Counted from the first letter of the stretch, positions 44,046-53,150 are shown. The stretch is 64,000 nt of DNA from Myxococcus stipitatus (GCF_021412625.1 NZ_JAKCFI010000002.1:248001-312000), one strand, 5' to 3'. The notes: generated from the letters alone by a model not told the origin. Translations and numbers: made by a program.

Positions 44046-45122
44046 ATGAGCACCGCGAGCCCCGCGTCCCAGGCCCGTCGCGACGTCACCCCGAAGCGGG
44101 CGCGCCGCCCGCGCGCGTGGAACTGGCTGCCCGGGGTGGTGCTGCTCGCGGCCTTCGTCGCCTTCGTCGCCCTGCGCTCCGACGAGGAGCGGCAGTTCGC
44201 GCGGATGCTGCAACGCGCGAGGCCGCAGTGGCTCCTGGTCGCCGTCGTGCTCCAGATGGCGTCCTACGTCGCCGCGGCGGGGTGTTGGCTCCTGGTGCTG
44301 AAGAAGGTGCGGGTGGAGGTGCCGGTGATGCGGACAGCGGGCCTGTCCGTGATGAAGCTGTCCTTCGACCAGCTCGTGCCCACCGCGGGCATCGGCGGTT
44401 CGGTGGTGGTGATGCGCGGGCTGCAACGCGAGGGCGCGCCGCCGCGCGTCGCCACGGCGGCGCTCCTGGTGGACATGGTGTCCTTCTACGCCGCGCAGGC
44501 GGTGGCGGTGGTCGTCGCCATCCTCGTGCTCTGGTTCCGCGCGCGGCTGCACGCGACCATCCTGGGCCTGGCCACCGCGTTCGCCGCGCTCGCGTGCGCG
44601 GTGCCGGTCGCCATCCTCTGGCTCACCCGGCATGGAGGCTGGACGCCGCCCCGGTGGACGCACCGAATCCCCGGGTTCACGTCGCTGCTGACCTCCATCT
44701 CCCAGGTGCCCCCGGAGCTGGTGCGCGACAGGGGCCTGCTGGCGCGCGCGAGCGCGTGGCAGTTCACCGTCTTCGTGGTCGACGCGCTGACCCTGTCCTG
44801 CATGCTGGTGGCCGTGGGGCACCCGGTGGACTTCCCGGACGTGTTCGCCAGCTTCATGCTCGCGACGCTGGTGATGACCCTGAGCATCATCCCTGGTGGC
44901 GTGGGCACCTTCGAGGCCACGGCGGTGGGGACGCTGTCCTCGCTAGGCGTTCCGGTGCAGGTGGGGCTGACGGCGGTGCTCCTCTTGCGAGGCTTCACGC
45001 TGTGGTTGCCGCTGCCCATCGGCGTGGTGCTCCTGCACCGGATGTTGGGGGTCCGACTGCACGAGGTGATGGGCCACGGCGACGCGGAGTCCGCCTCCCA
45101 GGCGGGGTCCGGGCGCGCGTGA
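44046..45122 (+). CDS. YbhN/MprF-type lysylphosphatidylglycerol-synthase transmembrane-region protein
   Basis: A 358-residue protein with about eight helices and the family landmarks FDQLVPTAGIGGSVVVMRGL and MTLSIIPGGVGTFEATAVGTL, which correspond to the flippase-like half of MprF without the synthase half (UPF0104/DUF2156-free form). It likely moves or shields a lipid across the inner membrane; the cargo is unknown. It follows the CBS gene by 16 bases. Confidence 0.88.
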   Translation: MSTASPASQARRDVTPKRARRPRAWNWLPGVVLLAAFVAFVALRSDEERQFARMLQRARPQWLLVAVVLQMASYVAAAGCWLLVLKKVRVEVPVMRTAGLSVMKLSFDQLVPTAGIGGSVVVMRGLQREGAPPRVATAALLVDMVSFYAAQAVAVVVAILVLWFRARLHATILGLATAFAALACAVPVAILWLTRHGGWTPPRWTHRIPGFTSLLTSISQVPPELVRDRGLLARASAWQFTVFVVDALTLSCMLVAVGHPVDFPDVFASFMLATLVMTLSIIPGGVGTFEATAVGTLSSLGVPVQVGLTAVLLLRGFTLWLPLPIGVVLLHRMLGVRLHEVMGHGDAESASQAGSGRA

Positions 45123-45194
45123 GGCGCGGGAACGCTTTGGCTTGGCTTTCGCGGCGCGGGACTGGAGGATGCGCGCGCCCGAGCGGGCACTCCC

Positions 45195-46055
45195 ATGGAA
45201 AAGCGCACCGACTGGTATGAGCACCCGGCGTACTACGAAGCCATCTTCGGCACGGACACGGTGCGCGAGGTGGACTTCCTCGAGGCGCTCAGCGCGCGTC
45301 ACGGCACCGGGGGTTCGTTGTGGCTGGAGCCCGCCTGCGGCGCGGGGCGGCTCGTGGCCGAGGCCGCGAAGCGCGGCAAGCGGGTGGTGGGCTACGACAT
45401 CTCGGAGGCGATGCTCGCCCACGCGAAGAAGCGCCTGACGCCCGCGCAGCGTCGGCGCGTGACGCTGGCCCAGTCCCGCATGGAGGCGTTCTTCGAGCCC
45501 TCGCTGGAGGGCTCGGTGGACGTGGCCCACAACCTGGTCTCCACCTTCCGCTACCTGGACAGCGAGGCCGCGGCCCTGGCGCACCTGGAGGGCACCCGGC
45601 GGCTGCTCAAGCCGGAGGGACTCTACGTGCTGGGGTTCCACCTGACGGACTATGCGCGCACTTCACCGGAGCACGAGCGGTGGGTGGGGCGCGTGGGGAA
45701 GGACTCCGTCGTCTGCAACACGCACGAGGGCCTCCCCGAGCGTCGCGCGCGCCGCTCGCCCATGCGCAACCGGCTGCGCGTCTCGGGCCCGGGCAAGGAC
45801 TGGCTCATCGAGACGACGTGGTACTTCCGCACGTACAGCGCGCCCCAGGCCCAGAAGCTGTTCCGCGCGGCGGGGTTGGACGTCGTGGCGACGTACGACT
45901 TCGACTACGACCTCGAGTCCCCCGTGCCGCGCAACAGCCTCCGGCTCGACCGCGTCTTCGTCCTGCGGCCCTCGGCGGGGGGCCGCGCGAAGGCTTCCGC
46001 GCGCCGTGGCGCGACGGCGCGGGCGCGGAAGTCGACGCGGACGAAGAAGGCCTGA
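45195..46055 (+). CDS. Class I SAM-dependent methyltransferase
   Basis: A 286-residue enzyme. The SAM-binding loop is LWLEPACGAGRLV near residues 41-53, the acidic ribose ligand is in VVGYDISEAML, and the fourth motif is VDVAHNLVSTFRYL. The C-terminal 30 residues are Arg/Lys/Ala-rich (ARRGATARARKSTRTKK), which could bind nucleic acid or simply be a disordered tail. It is convergent with the TfuA gene thirteen bases away; it may be unrelated to that operon. The substrate is unknown. Confidence 0.9.
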   Translation: MEKRTDWYEHPAYYEAIFGTDTVREVDFLEALSARHGTGGSLWLEPACGAGRLVAEAAKRGKRVVGYDISEAMLAHAKKRLTPAQRRRVTLAQSRMEAFFEPSLEGSVDVAHNLVSTFRYLDSEAAALAHLEGTRRLLKPEGLYVLGFHLTDYARTSPEHERWVGRVGKDSVVCNTHEGLPERRARRSPMRNRLRVSGPGKDWLIETTWYFRTYSAPQAQKLFRAAGLDVVATYDFDYDLESPVPRNSLRLDRVFVLRPSAGGRAKASARRGATARARKSTRTKKA

Positions 46056-46068
46056 GCGGGCCCGGGGT

Positions 46069-47424
46069 TCAGGGCCGCTGTCCCGCCTGGGTGAGCACGT
46101 AGGTCAGCTCGCGCAGCGCCGCGCGACGCATGGCGTCCAGGCCGGAGAAGCCGTGGTCGAGCGCCGCCCGGTCGAGGTCCGAGGGGACCAGCCGGCCGTG
46201 GTGCTCCTCGAAGTACCAGGCCCAGAGGGCGGGCTCGGTGATGCCCGCGTCCTCCAGGCGCGGCGCGCTCAGCCCCACCGCGGCGAGGACCTGCTCCTTG
46301 TCCCGGGCCCGGCGCACCAGCTCCGCGTACTCGCCCGTCAGGCGCAGGTGGTCCGCGAGGTGGCGCAGGACGTCCGGGGCGAAGAGGGTCTCCACCCAGC
46401 GCACGTGGGACTCGTCGCGCAGCAGTCGGGAGAGGTCGTCCACGTGCTGCGCTTGCTTCCACTGCTCGAAGTCGCTGGCGGAGAGCTGGTGCTGGTGACG
46501 GAGCGCGTCCTCGGTGGCGCGCAGCTCCTCGGCATCCGGTTCTCGGCCCACGCGCCGGGCCTCCTCCACCGCGAGCGCGCGCGCCATGCTCGCCCTGCGC
46601 GCCTCCGGCATCCGCCCTCGGAGCCGGAGCTCGTCGAGCAGGGCCTCGGGAGGGAGCCCCTCCAGGGTATGGCCGGGGTCTCCTCGCAGGGGGACGCGGT
46701 CGGCCCTGCGCCGCGCCTCCTCCCAGGCATCCGTGTGCTGGAACGAGAAGCGCGTCTGCTTCGGCGCGAGCCCCTCCGCCAGCCGGATCCGCATCGTCTC
46801 GAGCAGCGCCCTCGCGTCCGCGCGCTTGACGTCCACGCGCCCCGTGGGGAGCCAGGCCCCCAGCGACTCCAGCTCGGGCGCCGGCGCGCCCGCGCTCGCG
46901 CCGAGCGCCAGCACCTTCGGCCAGGAGCGGTCGACGTAGAAGAGGCCCTTGGCCACGCGCTCCAGGGCGGCGCGGGTGCCCTCGCCGACGACGCCCGCGT
47001 CGCGGGCCGCCGCGAGCGTGGCGCGCAGGTTCACCATCGCTTCGGACAGGGGGCGCCAGCCGTCCTCGGCGCCGGCGTGGGCCACCGCGACCTCGTCGTC
47101 GTCCTCCAGGTCGCCGCGATGGAAGGCCTGGTAGATGGCGCCCACGCCCTCCATGCCGAAGGACGCCAGCTCCGCGGCGCGCAGCGCGCCCATGCTGGAG
47201 GCGCCGAAGACATGGATGCCCTCGGAGAGGGCCCAGAGGATCTCCTTGTGCCAGACGGCGGGCACGTGCTCGAAGAAGCCGTCGATGATGCCGATGGCCG
47301 CCGGCCTCTCTCTCGCGGCGCGGTACACGTCGCCCTGCTGCGCGGGCGGGAGGAACTCCACGCCGGGCAAGAGCACCCGGTCCTCGGCGCGCAGCGTGGG
47401 GCCCGCGAAGACGAAGGCCCTCAT
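46069..47424 (-). CDS. TfuA-domain protein, YcaO partner, with long C-terminal extension
   Basis: A 451-residue protein. Residues 1-185 match TfuA (FVFAGPTLRAEDRVL, IGIIDGFFEHVPAVWHKEI, FGASSMGALRAAEL), a domain named from trifolitoxin synthesis that works with YcaO enzymes, probably to supply sulfur for backbone thioamide formation. The remaining 265 residues are helical, with several Arg/Glu-rich segments (RMPEARRASMARALAVEEAR) and no family that I recognise, about twice the normal TfuA length. Its ATG overlaps the YcaO stop by four bases (ATGA), so the two proteins are made in equal amounts. Confidence 0.88.
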   Translation of the reverse strand: MRAFVFAGPTLRAEDRVLLPGVEFLPPAQQGDVYRAARERPAAIGIIDGFFEHVPAVWHKEILWALSEGIHVFGASSMGALRAAELASFGMEGVGAIYQAFHRGDLEDDDEVAVAHAGAEDGWRPLSEAMVNLRATLAAARDAGVVGEGTRAALERVAKGLFYVDRSWPKVLALGASAGAPAPELESLGAWLPTGRVDVKRADARALLETMRIRLAEGLAPKQTRFSFQHTDAWEEARRRADRVPLRGDPGHTLEGLPPEALLDELRLRGRMPEARRASMARALAVEEARRVGREPDAEELRATEDALRHQHQLSASDFEQWKQAQHVDDLSRLLRDESHVRWVETLFAPDVLRHLADHLRLTGEYAELVRRARDKEQVLAAVGLSAPRLEDAGITEPALWAWYFEEHHGRLVPSDLDRAALDHGFSGLDAMRRAALRELTYVLTQAGQRP

Positions 47425-48686
47425 GTCGCCTGCTCCTGGAGGACGCGCCTGGCGCGAGGCCCCGGCAGGTAGCCGGGCGCCTCGTGCGTGGACTCCAGGC
47501 CGGGGACCACCACGCGCACCACGGGGATGCCCAGCTCTGGCTTGGTGAGGTCCACCGCCACCACCTGCCCCAGGCCCGCCTCGCGCAGCCGCGACAGCAC
47601 CCAGCCCAGGTCGTCCTCCAGCGTGTCTCCGTCGTGGGTCGGCGCCCCGCGGAAGCAGCGCGCGGGGGGCTCCTCGCGCAGGCGCGCGCGCAGCCGCTCC
47701 GCGACGACGCCCTCGCGCGCCTGCTCATAGGCCTTGCGGTGCAGGTCGTCACGCGCGCCGCTGATGCGCGTCAGCCGGCTCTGCGCCGCCTCCGTCAACG
47801 CGCGCAGCAGGGCCACCTCGCGGGAGGGATGACAGCCCATGCCCGACGCGACGGCGACGGGCCGCAGCGGCTCCGGCTCGGTGTCGACGATGGAGCAGGT
47901 GAACGCGGGGACGCCCACGTCCGTGGTCGTCTCCCAGACGCCCACCGACACTCCCGCGCGCGCATAGGTCTCCAGCACCGACCGGCACGCCGCGTCGTCC
48001 ACGCTGCCCAGGTCCAGGCGGGTGGCGGCCTGCTCCCGGGGTCCGCGCGCGAACCAGAGCGCGGTGGAGTCGCGCTCCACGACCTCGCACAGGCCATGGA
48101 GCGTGGCCTCGAGGACGTGGTTGCCGGAGGCGAGCCCGTTGCTGCTCATCAGGAAGGCGCCGCTGCCGGTGGGCAGTGGCAGCGAGAAGTCCGTGTGGAC
48201 CAGGTCGAAGGGGAGCCACAGGGGGCCCGCGCCCATCAGGTCCATGCCCTCCACCCACAACATCCGCCAGTTGGGATGGAACAGGCTCACCGACAGCCGG
48301 GGCAGGCCGGCCACGTCCACCGCCGGCGCGCGGTAACGCAGCTCGTTGTACGTGGCCAGCCTCAACGGCAGCGTGACGTGCTCGGCGTGATAGCCCTCCA
48401 CGGACTCCATCAACCCGGACGCCTTCGCCGCCTCCAGCGTCAGCCCCTTGCCCTGGGACACGGCCAGCGAGCGCGAGTTGGGGCGCGTCACCATCACCAC
48501 GGGGATGCCGACGGTGTCCAGGCCGGTGACGTTGGCGACGCGGGTGATGCCCATCACCGGCATGAGCGGGCGCACCCGCTCCAGCGTCTGGGCGGGGGAC
48601 ACGCAGCGGTGGGTGCCTTCGCGGAAGTGCTTGCGTGTCGCGGAGCCGGTGCCTCCGCCGGGGATGTCCGTGGGCGCGGCGCGCAT
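47421..48686 (-). CDS. YcaO-domain ATP-dependent cyclodehydratase/thioamidase
   Basis: A 421-residue YcaO protein. ATP-site elements are visible: the glutamate of ASGLMESVEGYHAEH, then SSNGLASGNHVLEATLHGLC with EVVERDS, and a later ALTEAAQSRLTRISGARDD. YcaO enzymes activate a peptide-backbone amide with ATP; with a TfuA partner the family usually makes thioamides, and this one lacks the Pro-rich C-terminus typical of azole-forming enzymes. It ends RRVLQEQAT. No E1-like partner or RiPP leader-binding protein is encoded nearby. The ATG shares its A with the TGA of the 219-aa gene upstream. Confidence 0.92.
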   Translation of the reverse strand: MRAAPTDIPGGGTGSATRKHFREGTHRCVSPAQTLERVRPLMPVMGITRVANVTGLDTVGIPVVMVTRPNSRSLAVSQGKGLTLEAAKASGLMESVEGYHAEHVTLPLRLATYNELRYRAPAVDVAGLPRLSVSLFHPNWRMLWVEGMDLMGAGPLWLPFDLVHTDFSLPLPTGSGAFLMSSNGLASGNHVLEATLHGLCEVVERDSTALWFARGPREQAATRLDLGSVDDAACRSVLETYARAGVSVGVWETTTDVGVPAFTCSIVDTEPEPLRPVAVASGMGCHPSREVALLRALTEAAQSRLTRISGARDDLHRKAYEQAREGVVAERLRARLREEPPARCFRGAPTHDGDTLEDDLGWVLSRLREAGLGQVVAVDLTKPELGIPVVRVVVPGLESTHEAPGYLPGPRARRVLQEQAT

Positions 48687-49345
48687 CAGGACTCGCCGTT
48701 CGGACCCGGGGGCGTGGGGCCCTGGTGTCCGTGCTCGAGGCCCGACCTGGGGCTGTAGCTGAACAGGATGCTGTTGAGGTTGAGCAGGAAGCAGGTGATG
48801 GGCTCCGCCATGGGGCCTGGCACCGAGTTCTGGGGCCGCTTCGGCGAGGCCTTCCCCTGGTCGGGGAAGGGATTCGGCGGGATGTTGGCGACGACCGTCT
48901 CGTTCTTGAGGAGCGGGATGAGCGCGTCGTTCAGGCTCTTGGAGTCGGGGGTGAACCGCTCCGCCTTCATCCACGTCTCCGTCTTCACCCAGTAGACGTA
49001 GCCATCTGGCGCGTAGATGAGGATGTCGGACTCGTCCACGGTGATCGTGGACTTCGCCTCGATGGCGGGCAGGGGCCCTCCGGCCTCCTTGGGCCTGGCC
49101 ACGAGCTTGACCGGCGCCGTCGACGGCCGCGCGCCCTTCACGGCGACGAACGAGGGGTTGGCCTGCTTGACGATTTCGATGACGTCCGGCTCGCCCTCCA
49201 CGTGGAAGTCCAGCAGCGGCGTCACGTTCTCCGGCTTGCCAGGGTCGGTCAGGGGAATGCCCTGGACCTTGAACTGGGTCGTGAAGCCCTCGAGGATGTT
49301 GATCTGCGCCGGTTCGATGAAGAAGTACGAATAGGGGCCAGGCAT
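48686..49345 (-). CDS. Unknown 219-aa protein heading the YcaO-TfuA operon
   Basis: A 219-residue protein with no signal peptide and no family that I recognise. Residues 1-125 are beta-rich with Ig-like or Big-like strand patterns (YFFIEPAQINILEGFTTQFK, STITVDESDILIYA, GYVYWVKTETW). Residues 126-165 are helical then Pro-rich. The C-terminal 45 residues are different: AEPITCFLLNLNSILFSYSP followed by a Gly/Pro/His tail ending in NGES. There is one cysteine, in that segment. The gene is translationally coupled to YcaO, so it is either the substrate or a partner of the thioamidation enzymes. It does not look like a nitrile-hydratase-type leader. Confidence 0.8.
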   Translation of the reverse strand: MPGPYSYFFIEPAQINILEGFTTQFKVQGIPLTDPGKPENVTPLLDFHVEGEPDVIEIVKQANPSFVAVKGARPSTAPVKLVARPKEAGGPLPAIEAKSTITVDESDILIYAPDGYVYWVKTETWMKAERFTPDSKSLNDALIPLLKNETVVANIPPNPFPDQGKASPKRPQNSVPGPMAEPITCFLLNLNSILFSYSPRSGLEHGHQGPTPPGPNGES

Positions 49346-49364
49346 GCGTCGTACCTCGTGGAGA

Positions 49365-49389
49365 GGCCCGGGGCCTGGAGCCCTGGGCC
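49365..49389 (-). terminator. Hairpin between the kinase gene and the YcaO operon
   Basis: GGCCC and GGGC arms pair with GCCC and GGGCC across a single A-C mismatch, loop of five bases. It lies between the stop at 49422 and the ATG at 49345, so it can separate transcription of the two units. No T-run. Confidence 0.4.
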
Positions 49390-49421
49390 GGGGGAAGGTG
49401 CGGCGGTGCGTCTGTGATTGT

Positions 49422-52400
49422 CTAGGAATAGCCCAATCGCCGCGCCGCGTCTCTCGCGGCCAGCAGGTGCGCCCTCGCGTCCGGCGGCGACGTGGCCGCC
49501 ACGTCGAGCGCGGCGGAGAGGGGCGCGGAGAGTTCGTCCGGCAGGCGCTGTTGGGGCGCCGCGAGCATCGCGCGCGCGTGTCCCAGCGCGGCGGTCACCT
49601 GCTCCGCCTCCAGCGCCACGGACAACAGGGGCCAGAGCGCCAGCCATTGAAAGGGATAGACGAGCGACAAGGGCTGCCACAGGCGCAGGGCCTCGGTGGC
49701 GGAGGCGTGCGCGGTGACGCGGTCTCCCGCGCGCAGGGCGACCCAGGCCAGGTTGGCGTGGGCCGCGCCCTGGTAGTCCGCCATCCCCGACACGGTGGCC
49801 AGCTCCAGGCCCTTCAGCGCCGTCTCGCGCGTCGCCTCCACGTGGCCTCGCAACCGGTGGATGACCGCCAGGTAGGCCAGGCCCCGCGTGCGCAGCGTCA
49901 CGTCGCCCAGGCGCTCGGCGCCGCGCAGCGCCTCCTCCATCCACGCCTGGGCCTCCTCCAGGGCTCCGTGGAACAGCAGCACCATGGACACCACGCACCG
50001 GGCACCCGCGTGTTCCGCGTCCCCCTCTGACTCCAGCGCGGCCTGCGCGTAGGCCCGGGCGTGGGCCACGGTTTCGTGGGTGGCCTGATAGCGCTCGCTG
50101 CGAAGCTGCATCTGCACCAGCGAGTTGAAGAAGCGCGCGCGCTGCAGGGGTGTGCCGTGGGCGAGCATCACCGGCCGCACGCCCTCCACCAGGGCCTTCA
50201 TCTCGTCGAGCTGCGCCAACCAGTAGTGCACGGTGATTCGCTCCCCCTGGAGCTGCACCCACTCCTGCCACCAGGCGGCCTCATGCTGTCCGGGGACGGC
50301 GGTGACGCTGTCGGGCGGCGGGCCCAGCTCGGCCCCCGCCTGGGCATAGACTCGCAGCGCTTCCTCGTTCTGATGGTGCGTCTGCAAGGACTTGCCTACC
50401 TTCCGCAGCACATGGGCTCGACGGACACGGGCGACCTGCGGAATCCGTGCCAGGGCCTCCGTGAAGGCGGCGCGCGCTTCGTCCTGGCGGCCGGAGAGCG
50501 CCAGGACCTCGCCCAGCCCCTCCCAGACGGTCTCGATGGCGAGGGTGGGCGCGTTCGACGGGGACGCGTCCGCGTTCAGCGAGGACGCCTCGGCCTCGCC
50601 CAGGGCGGCCTCGTAGAAGCCGATGGCGTCGCCGTTGGCGTAGGCGGCGCGGGCGGCCTCCGCGGCGCGAGCGAACCACACGCAGGCGCGAGAGGGGACC
50701 CCCGCCCGGGACCAGTGGTGGCCGAGGCTCGCGGCGAGCGGCGTGTGCCGCTGCGTCCCGTCGAGGCCCGCCTCCAGGCGTTGGGCGCAGCGGTGGTGCA
50801 GGGCGCTGCGCCGCGTCGGGGGGATGCGCGCATAGGCCACCTCGCGCAGCTTGTCGTGGACGAAGCGCAGGCGTCCGCCCCCGGCCTCCTCGAGCACCTG
50901 GCGTCGGCGCAGCTCCTCCACCGCCTCCAGGCTCGCGCTGTCCGGCAGCGCGGCGGTGGCCAGCAACAGCTCGCCGTCGACCTCGCGGCCCAGCACGGAG
51001 GCGGCCTCCGCCAGCGCGCGGCCGTCCGGCCCCAGGTCGGAGAGCCGCCGCTCGATGAGCTCGGCGACGCTGCCCGGCAGGGGCAGGGGACGCCCGCCGG
51101 CGGCGTCGCCCGCCGCGAAGAGCCACTCCCCGGAGCCGGCGCGGAACAGCAGGCCCGCGTCGATGGCGGCGCGCAGATACTCGGCGATGAAGAAGGGGTT
51201 GCCGCTCGTCTCGCGCACCAATGCGTCCACGAACGGCGTGGGCACCTCGCGCAGCGCGAGCATCCCGCGCACCATCTTCCCCGCGCTCGTCGCGTCCAGC
51301 CGGCCCACCTCCACGCGCACCGCGTCCGGCGCGCCGACCACCGAGCGCAGCGCCTCGCCCATCTCGTCCATCCGGTAGGTGCCCAGCAGCAGCACCGGCC
51401 GCGAGGACAGGTGCCGCGCGTCCAGCTCCTGGAGGAAGCTCACCGTCAGCTCGTCCGCCCACTGCAGGTCGTCGAGCACCAGCAACAGCGGCTGGTCCTC
51501 CGCGAGCGCGCGCAGCGTCTCCCGGAGCGCGGAGAGCACCCGGGCGCGCGCGTCGGGGGCTGGCAGCGGCGCGGGGGCGGGGTGCTCCGCCGCGCCCGGC
51601 AGCTGCGCGAGCGAAGGCTCGTAGGGCGCGAGCACGGGGCCCCGGGGCCCGAGCAGCCGCCGCGTCTCCTCCGCGCCCCGTTCGTTGCAGCGGTCCGCCA
51701 CCGCGAGCAGGAGGGGCCGCAGCGGGTGCAGCGGCGCGGCGTGGACATCCGCGCCGCCCACGCCCAGGGGGATGCACTCGCCCGTCACCACCGCCATGCG
51801 TCGCCACGCGGCCTCCGACGCCAGCTCCAGCGCCAGCCGCGTCTTGCCCGCGCCGCTCTCTCCGCCGAGGAACACGCGGCCGCCCTGGCCGCGCTCCGCC
51901 GCGTCGAGCGCCGCCGTCAGCCGCCCCAATTCGCCGCCGCGCCCGGCCATGTCCGGCCGGTAGAGGTAGGCCGGCGTGCGCGGCGCGGCCTGGGCCGAGG
52001 GGACGGCGCCCTCCGCGCCGAGCGCCTCCAGCGCAGCGGCCACGTCCTCGGCGTACCCGGGGCGCTCCTGGGGCTTCTTGGCGAGCAGCCGCAGCACCAG
52101 CGCGTCCAGGCCCACGGGGATGCCCGCGACGCGCAGCGAGGGCGGCACGGGCGACAGGTGCAGGTGCTGGTGCGGCAGCGGGCCCTCTCGCCCGGGGACG
52201 AAGGGAGGCCTCCCGGTGAGCTGCTCGTAGAGCAGACACCCCAGGGCGTAGAGGTCCGCGCGGGCGTCCACGTAGTCGCCCCTCAGCTGCTCCGGCGCCA
52301 TGTACGTGTCGCTGCCCACCACCGCGCCGCTCACGTCGAGCGTCTCGCGCCCTCGCGAGCCGCCGAAGCGCGCGGCGATGCCGAAGTCCATCAGCACCGG

Positions 52401-52913
52401 CGTGCCGTCCGGCCGCAGGAAGACGTTCTCCGGCTTGAGGTCCCGGTGGACGATGCCGTTGGCGTGCAGGAACCCCAGCGCCGAGCACAACCCCCGCGCC
52501 AGCGTCAGCGCCGCGCGCAGCCGCGCCTCCTTCAGGGGCTCCGTCGAAGGAGGCGGCGTGGCCTGCCGCAGCGTCTGCCCGCGCAACAGCTCCATCGCGT
52601 ACCAGGGCAGCCCCGCCTCCACGCCCTCGTCGACGATGCGCACCACGCCCGGGTGCCTCAACCGCCGCAGCGCGTGGACCTCCCGCCGCAGGCTCGCCAG
52701 CGGCACCTCCGCCGCCGCGCGCACCGTCTTCACCGCCACCGCCTCGCCCGTGTCCGGGTGCCGCCCCCGGTAGACGACGCCCATGCCTCCCTGCCCGAGC
52801 ACCTCGAGCAGCAGATAGGGGCCGAGCGTCGCGCCCACCTCGGGCAGCCCCGGAAGCCGTCCAGGCACCGCCGGAACGCTGCTGGCCTCCTTCGTCATAG
52901 GGCGGGCCAGCAT
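49422..52913 (-). CDS. Ser/Thr kinase fused to an AAA ATPase and TPR-like region
   Basis: A protein of about 1163 residues in three parts. Kinase, residues 30-300: glycine loop LGQGGMGVVYRG, catalytic lysine in VAVKTV, HRDLKPEN and MDFGIA. AAA16-type ATPase, about 340-700: P-loop GESGAGKTRLALE near 350 and Walker B LLLVLDDLQWAD. The rest is a long helical TPR-like region. This is a known myxobacterial and cyanobacterial layout of soluble regulatory kinases; the ATPase/TPR part resembles MalT-type STAND proteins. ATG at 52913 follows GGGGGGACC; ATG at 52898 (MTKEASS) is the other candidate. It is divergent from a sigma-54 activator. Confidence 0.9.
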   Translation of the reverse strand: MLARPMTKEASSVPAVPGRLPGLPEVGATLGPYLLLEVLGQGGMGVVYRGRHPDTGEAVAVKTVRAAAEVPLASLRREVHALRRLRHPGVVRIVDEGVEAGLPWYAMELLRGQTLRQATPPPSTEPLKEARLRAALTLARGLCSALGFLHANGIVHRDLKPENVFLRPDGTPVLMDFGIAARFGGSRGRETLDVSGAVVGSDTYMAPEQLRGDYVDARADLYALGCLLYEQLTGRPPFVPGREGPLPHQHLHLSPVPPSLRVAGIPVGLDALVLRLLAKKPQERPGYAEDVAAALEALGAEGAVPSAQAAPRTPAYLYRPDMAGRGGELGRLTAALDAAERGQGGRVFLGGESGAGKTRLALELASEAAWRRMAVVTGECIPLGVGGADVHAAPLHPLRPLLLAVADRCNERGAEETRRLLGPRGPVLAPYEPSLAQLPGAAEHPAPAPLPAPDARARVLSALRETLRALAEDQPLLLVLDDLQWADELTVSFLQELDARHLSSRPVLLLGTYRMDEMGEALRSVVGAPDAVRVEVGRLDATSAGKMVRGMLALREVPTPFVDALVRETSGNPFFIAEYLRAAIDAGLLFRAGSGEWLFAAGDAAGGRPLPLPGSVAELIERRLSDLGPDGRALAEAASVLGREVDGELLLATAALPDSASLEAVEELRRRQVLEEAGGGRLRFVHDKLREVAYARIPPTRRSALHHRCAQRLEAGLDGTQRHTPLAASLGHHWSRAGVPSRACVWFARAAEAARAAYANGDAIGFYEAALGEAEASSLNADASPSNAPTLAIETVWEGLGEVLALSGRQDEARAAFTEALARIPQVARVRRAHVLRKVGKSLQTHHQNEEALRVYAQAGAELGPPPDSVTAVPGQHEAAWWQEWVQLQGERITVHYWLAQLDEMKALVEGVRPVMLAHGTPLQRARFFNSLVQMQLRSERYQATHETVAHARAYAQAALESEGDAEHAGARCVVSMVLLFHGALEEAQAWMEEALRGAERLGDVTLRTRGLAYLAVIHRLRGHVEATRETALKGLELATVSGMADYQGAAHANLAWVALRAGDRVTAHASATEALRLWQPLSLVYPFQWLALWPLLSVALEAEQVTAALGHARAMLAAPQQRLPDELSAPLSAALDVAATSPPDARAHLLAARDAARRLGYS

Positions 52914-52940
52914 ACCGGTCCCCCCTGGCGGGTCCCATCT

Positions 52941-52978
52941 GCGTCTCGTCAGGACGCGACCGCGTCCCGCCAGGACGC
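52941..52978. promoter_or_regulatory. Two tandem inverted repeats, candidate enhancer sites
   Basis: GCGTC-N7-GACGC occurs at 52941-52957 and 52962-52978, centres exactly 21 bases (two helical turns) apart. They lie at about -119 and -98 relative to the predicted sigma-54 start, the usual place for an enhancer-binding protein, and 28-65 bases upstream of the divergent kinase start. Confidence 0.6.
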
Positions 52979-53041
52979 AGGTTCGCGGGGTGGGACGGGG
53001 GTTGTTGGGGTAAACCCCTGAAATGACGAAAAAGGTGGTTC

Positions 53042-53058
53042 TGGCACGCTTCGCGCAT
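53042..53058 (+). promoter_or_regulatory. Sigma-54-like promoter
   Basis: TGGCACG-N4-GCGCA. The -24 GG (53043-53044) and -12 GC (53055-53056) are correctly spaced; the -24 half is perfect and the -12 half matches three of five bases of TTGCA. It points at the activator gene 53227. Confidence 0.5.
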
Positions 53059-53112
53059 GGGATTCGCGCGCGGCATCGCGGGACACCGGATGCCCAGCCG
53101 TCATGGAGGTTC

Positions 53113-53150
53113 GGGAACGCGGAAGGAGGGGCCGCTCCTTCCGCGTTCTT
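53113..53150 (+). terminator. Strong leader hairpin ahead of the sigma-54 activator gene
   Basis: GAACGCGGAAGGAG (53115-53128) pairs perfectly with CTCCTTCCGCGTTC (53135-53148) around a six-base loop; two more G-U pairs extend it. It lies between the promoter and the start codon and may attenuate or stabilise the message. TTCTTC follows, not a true T-run. Confidence 0.5.
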
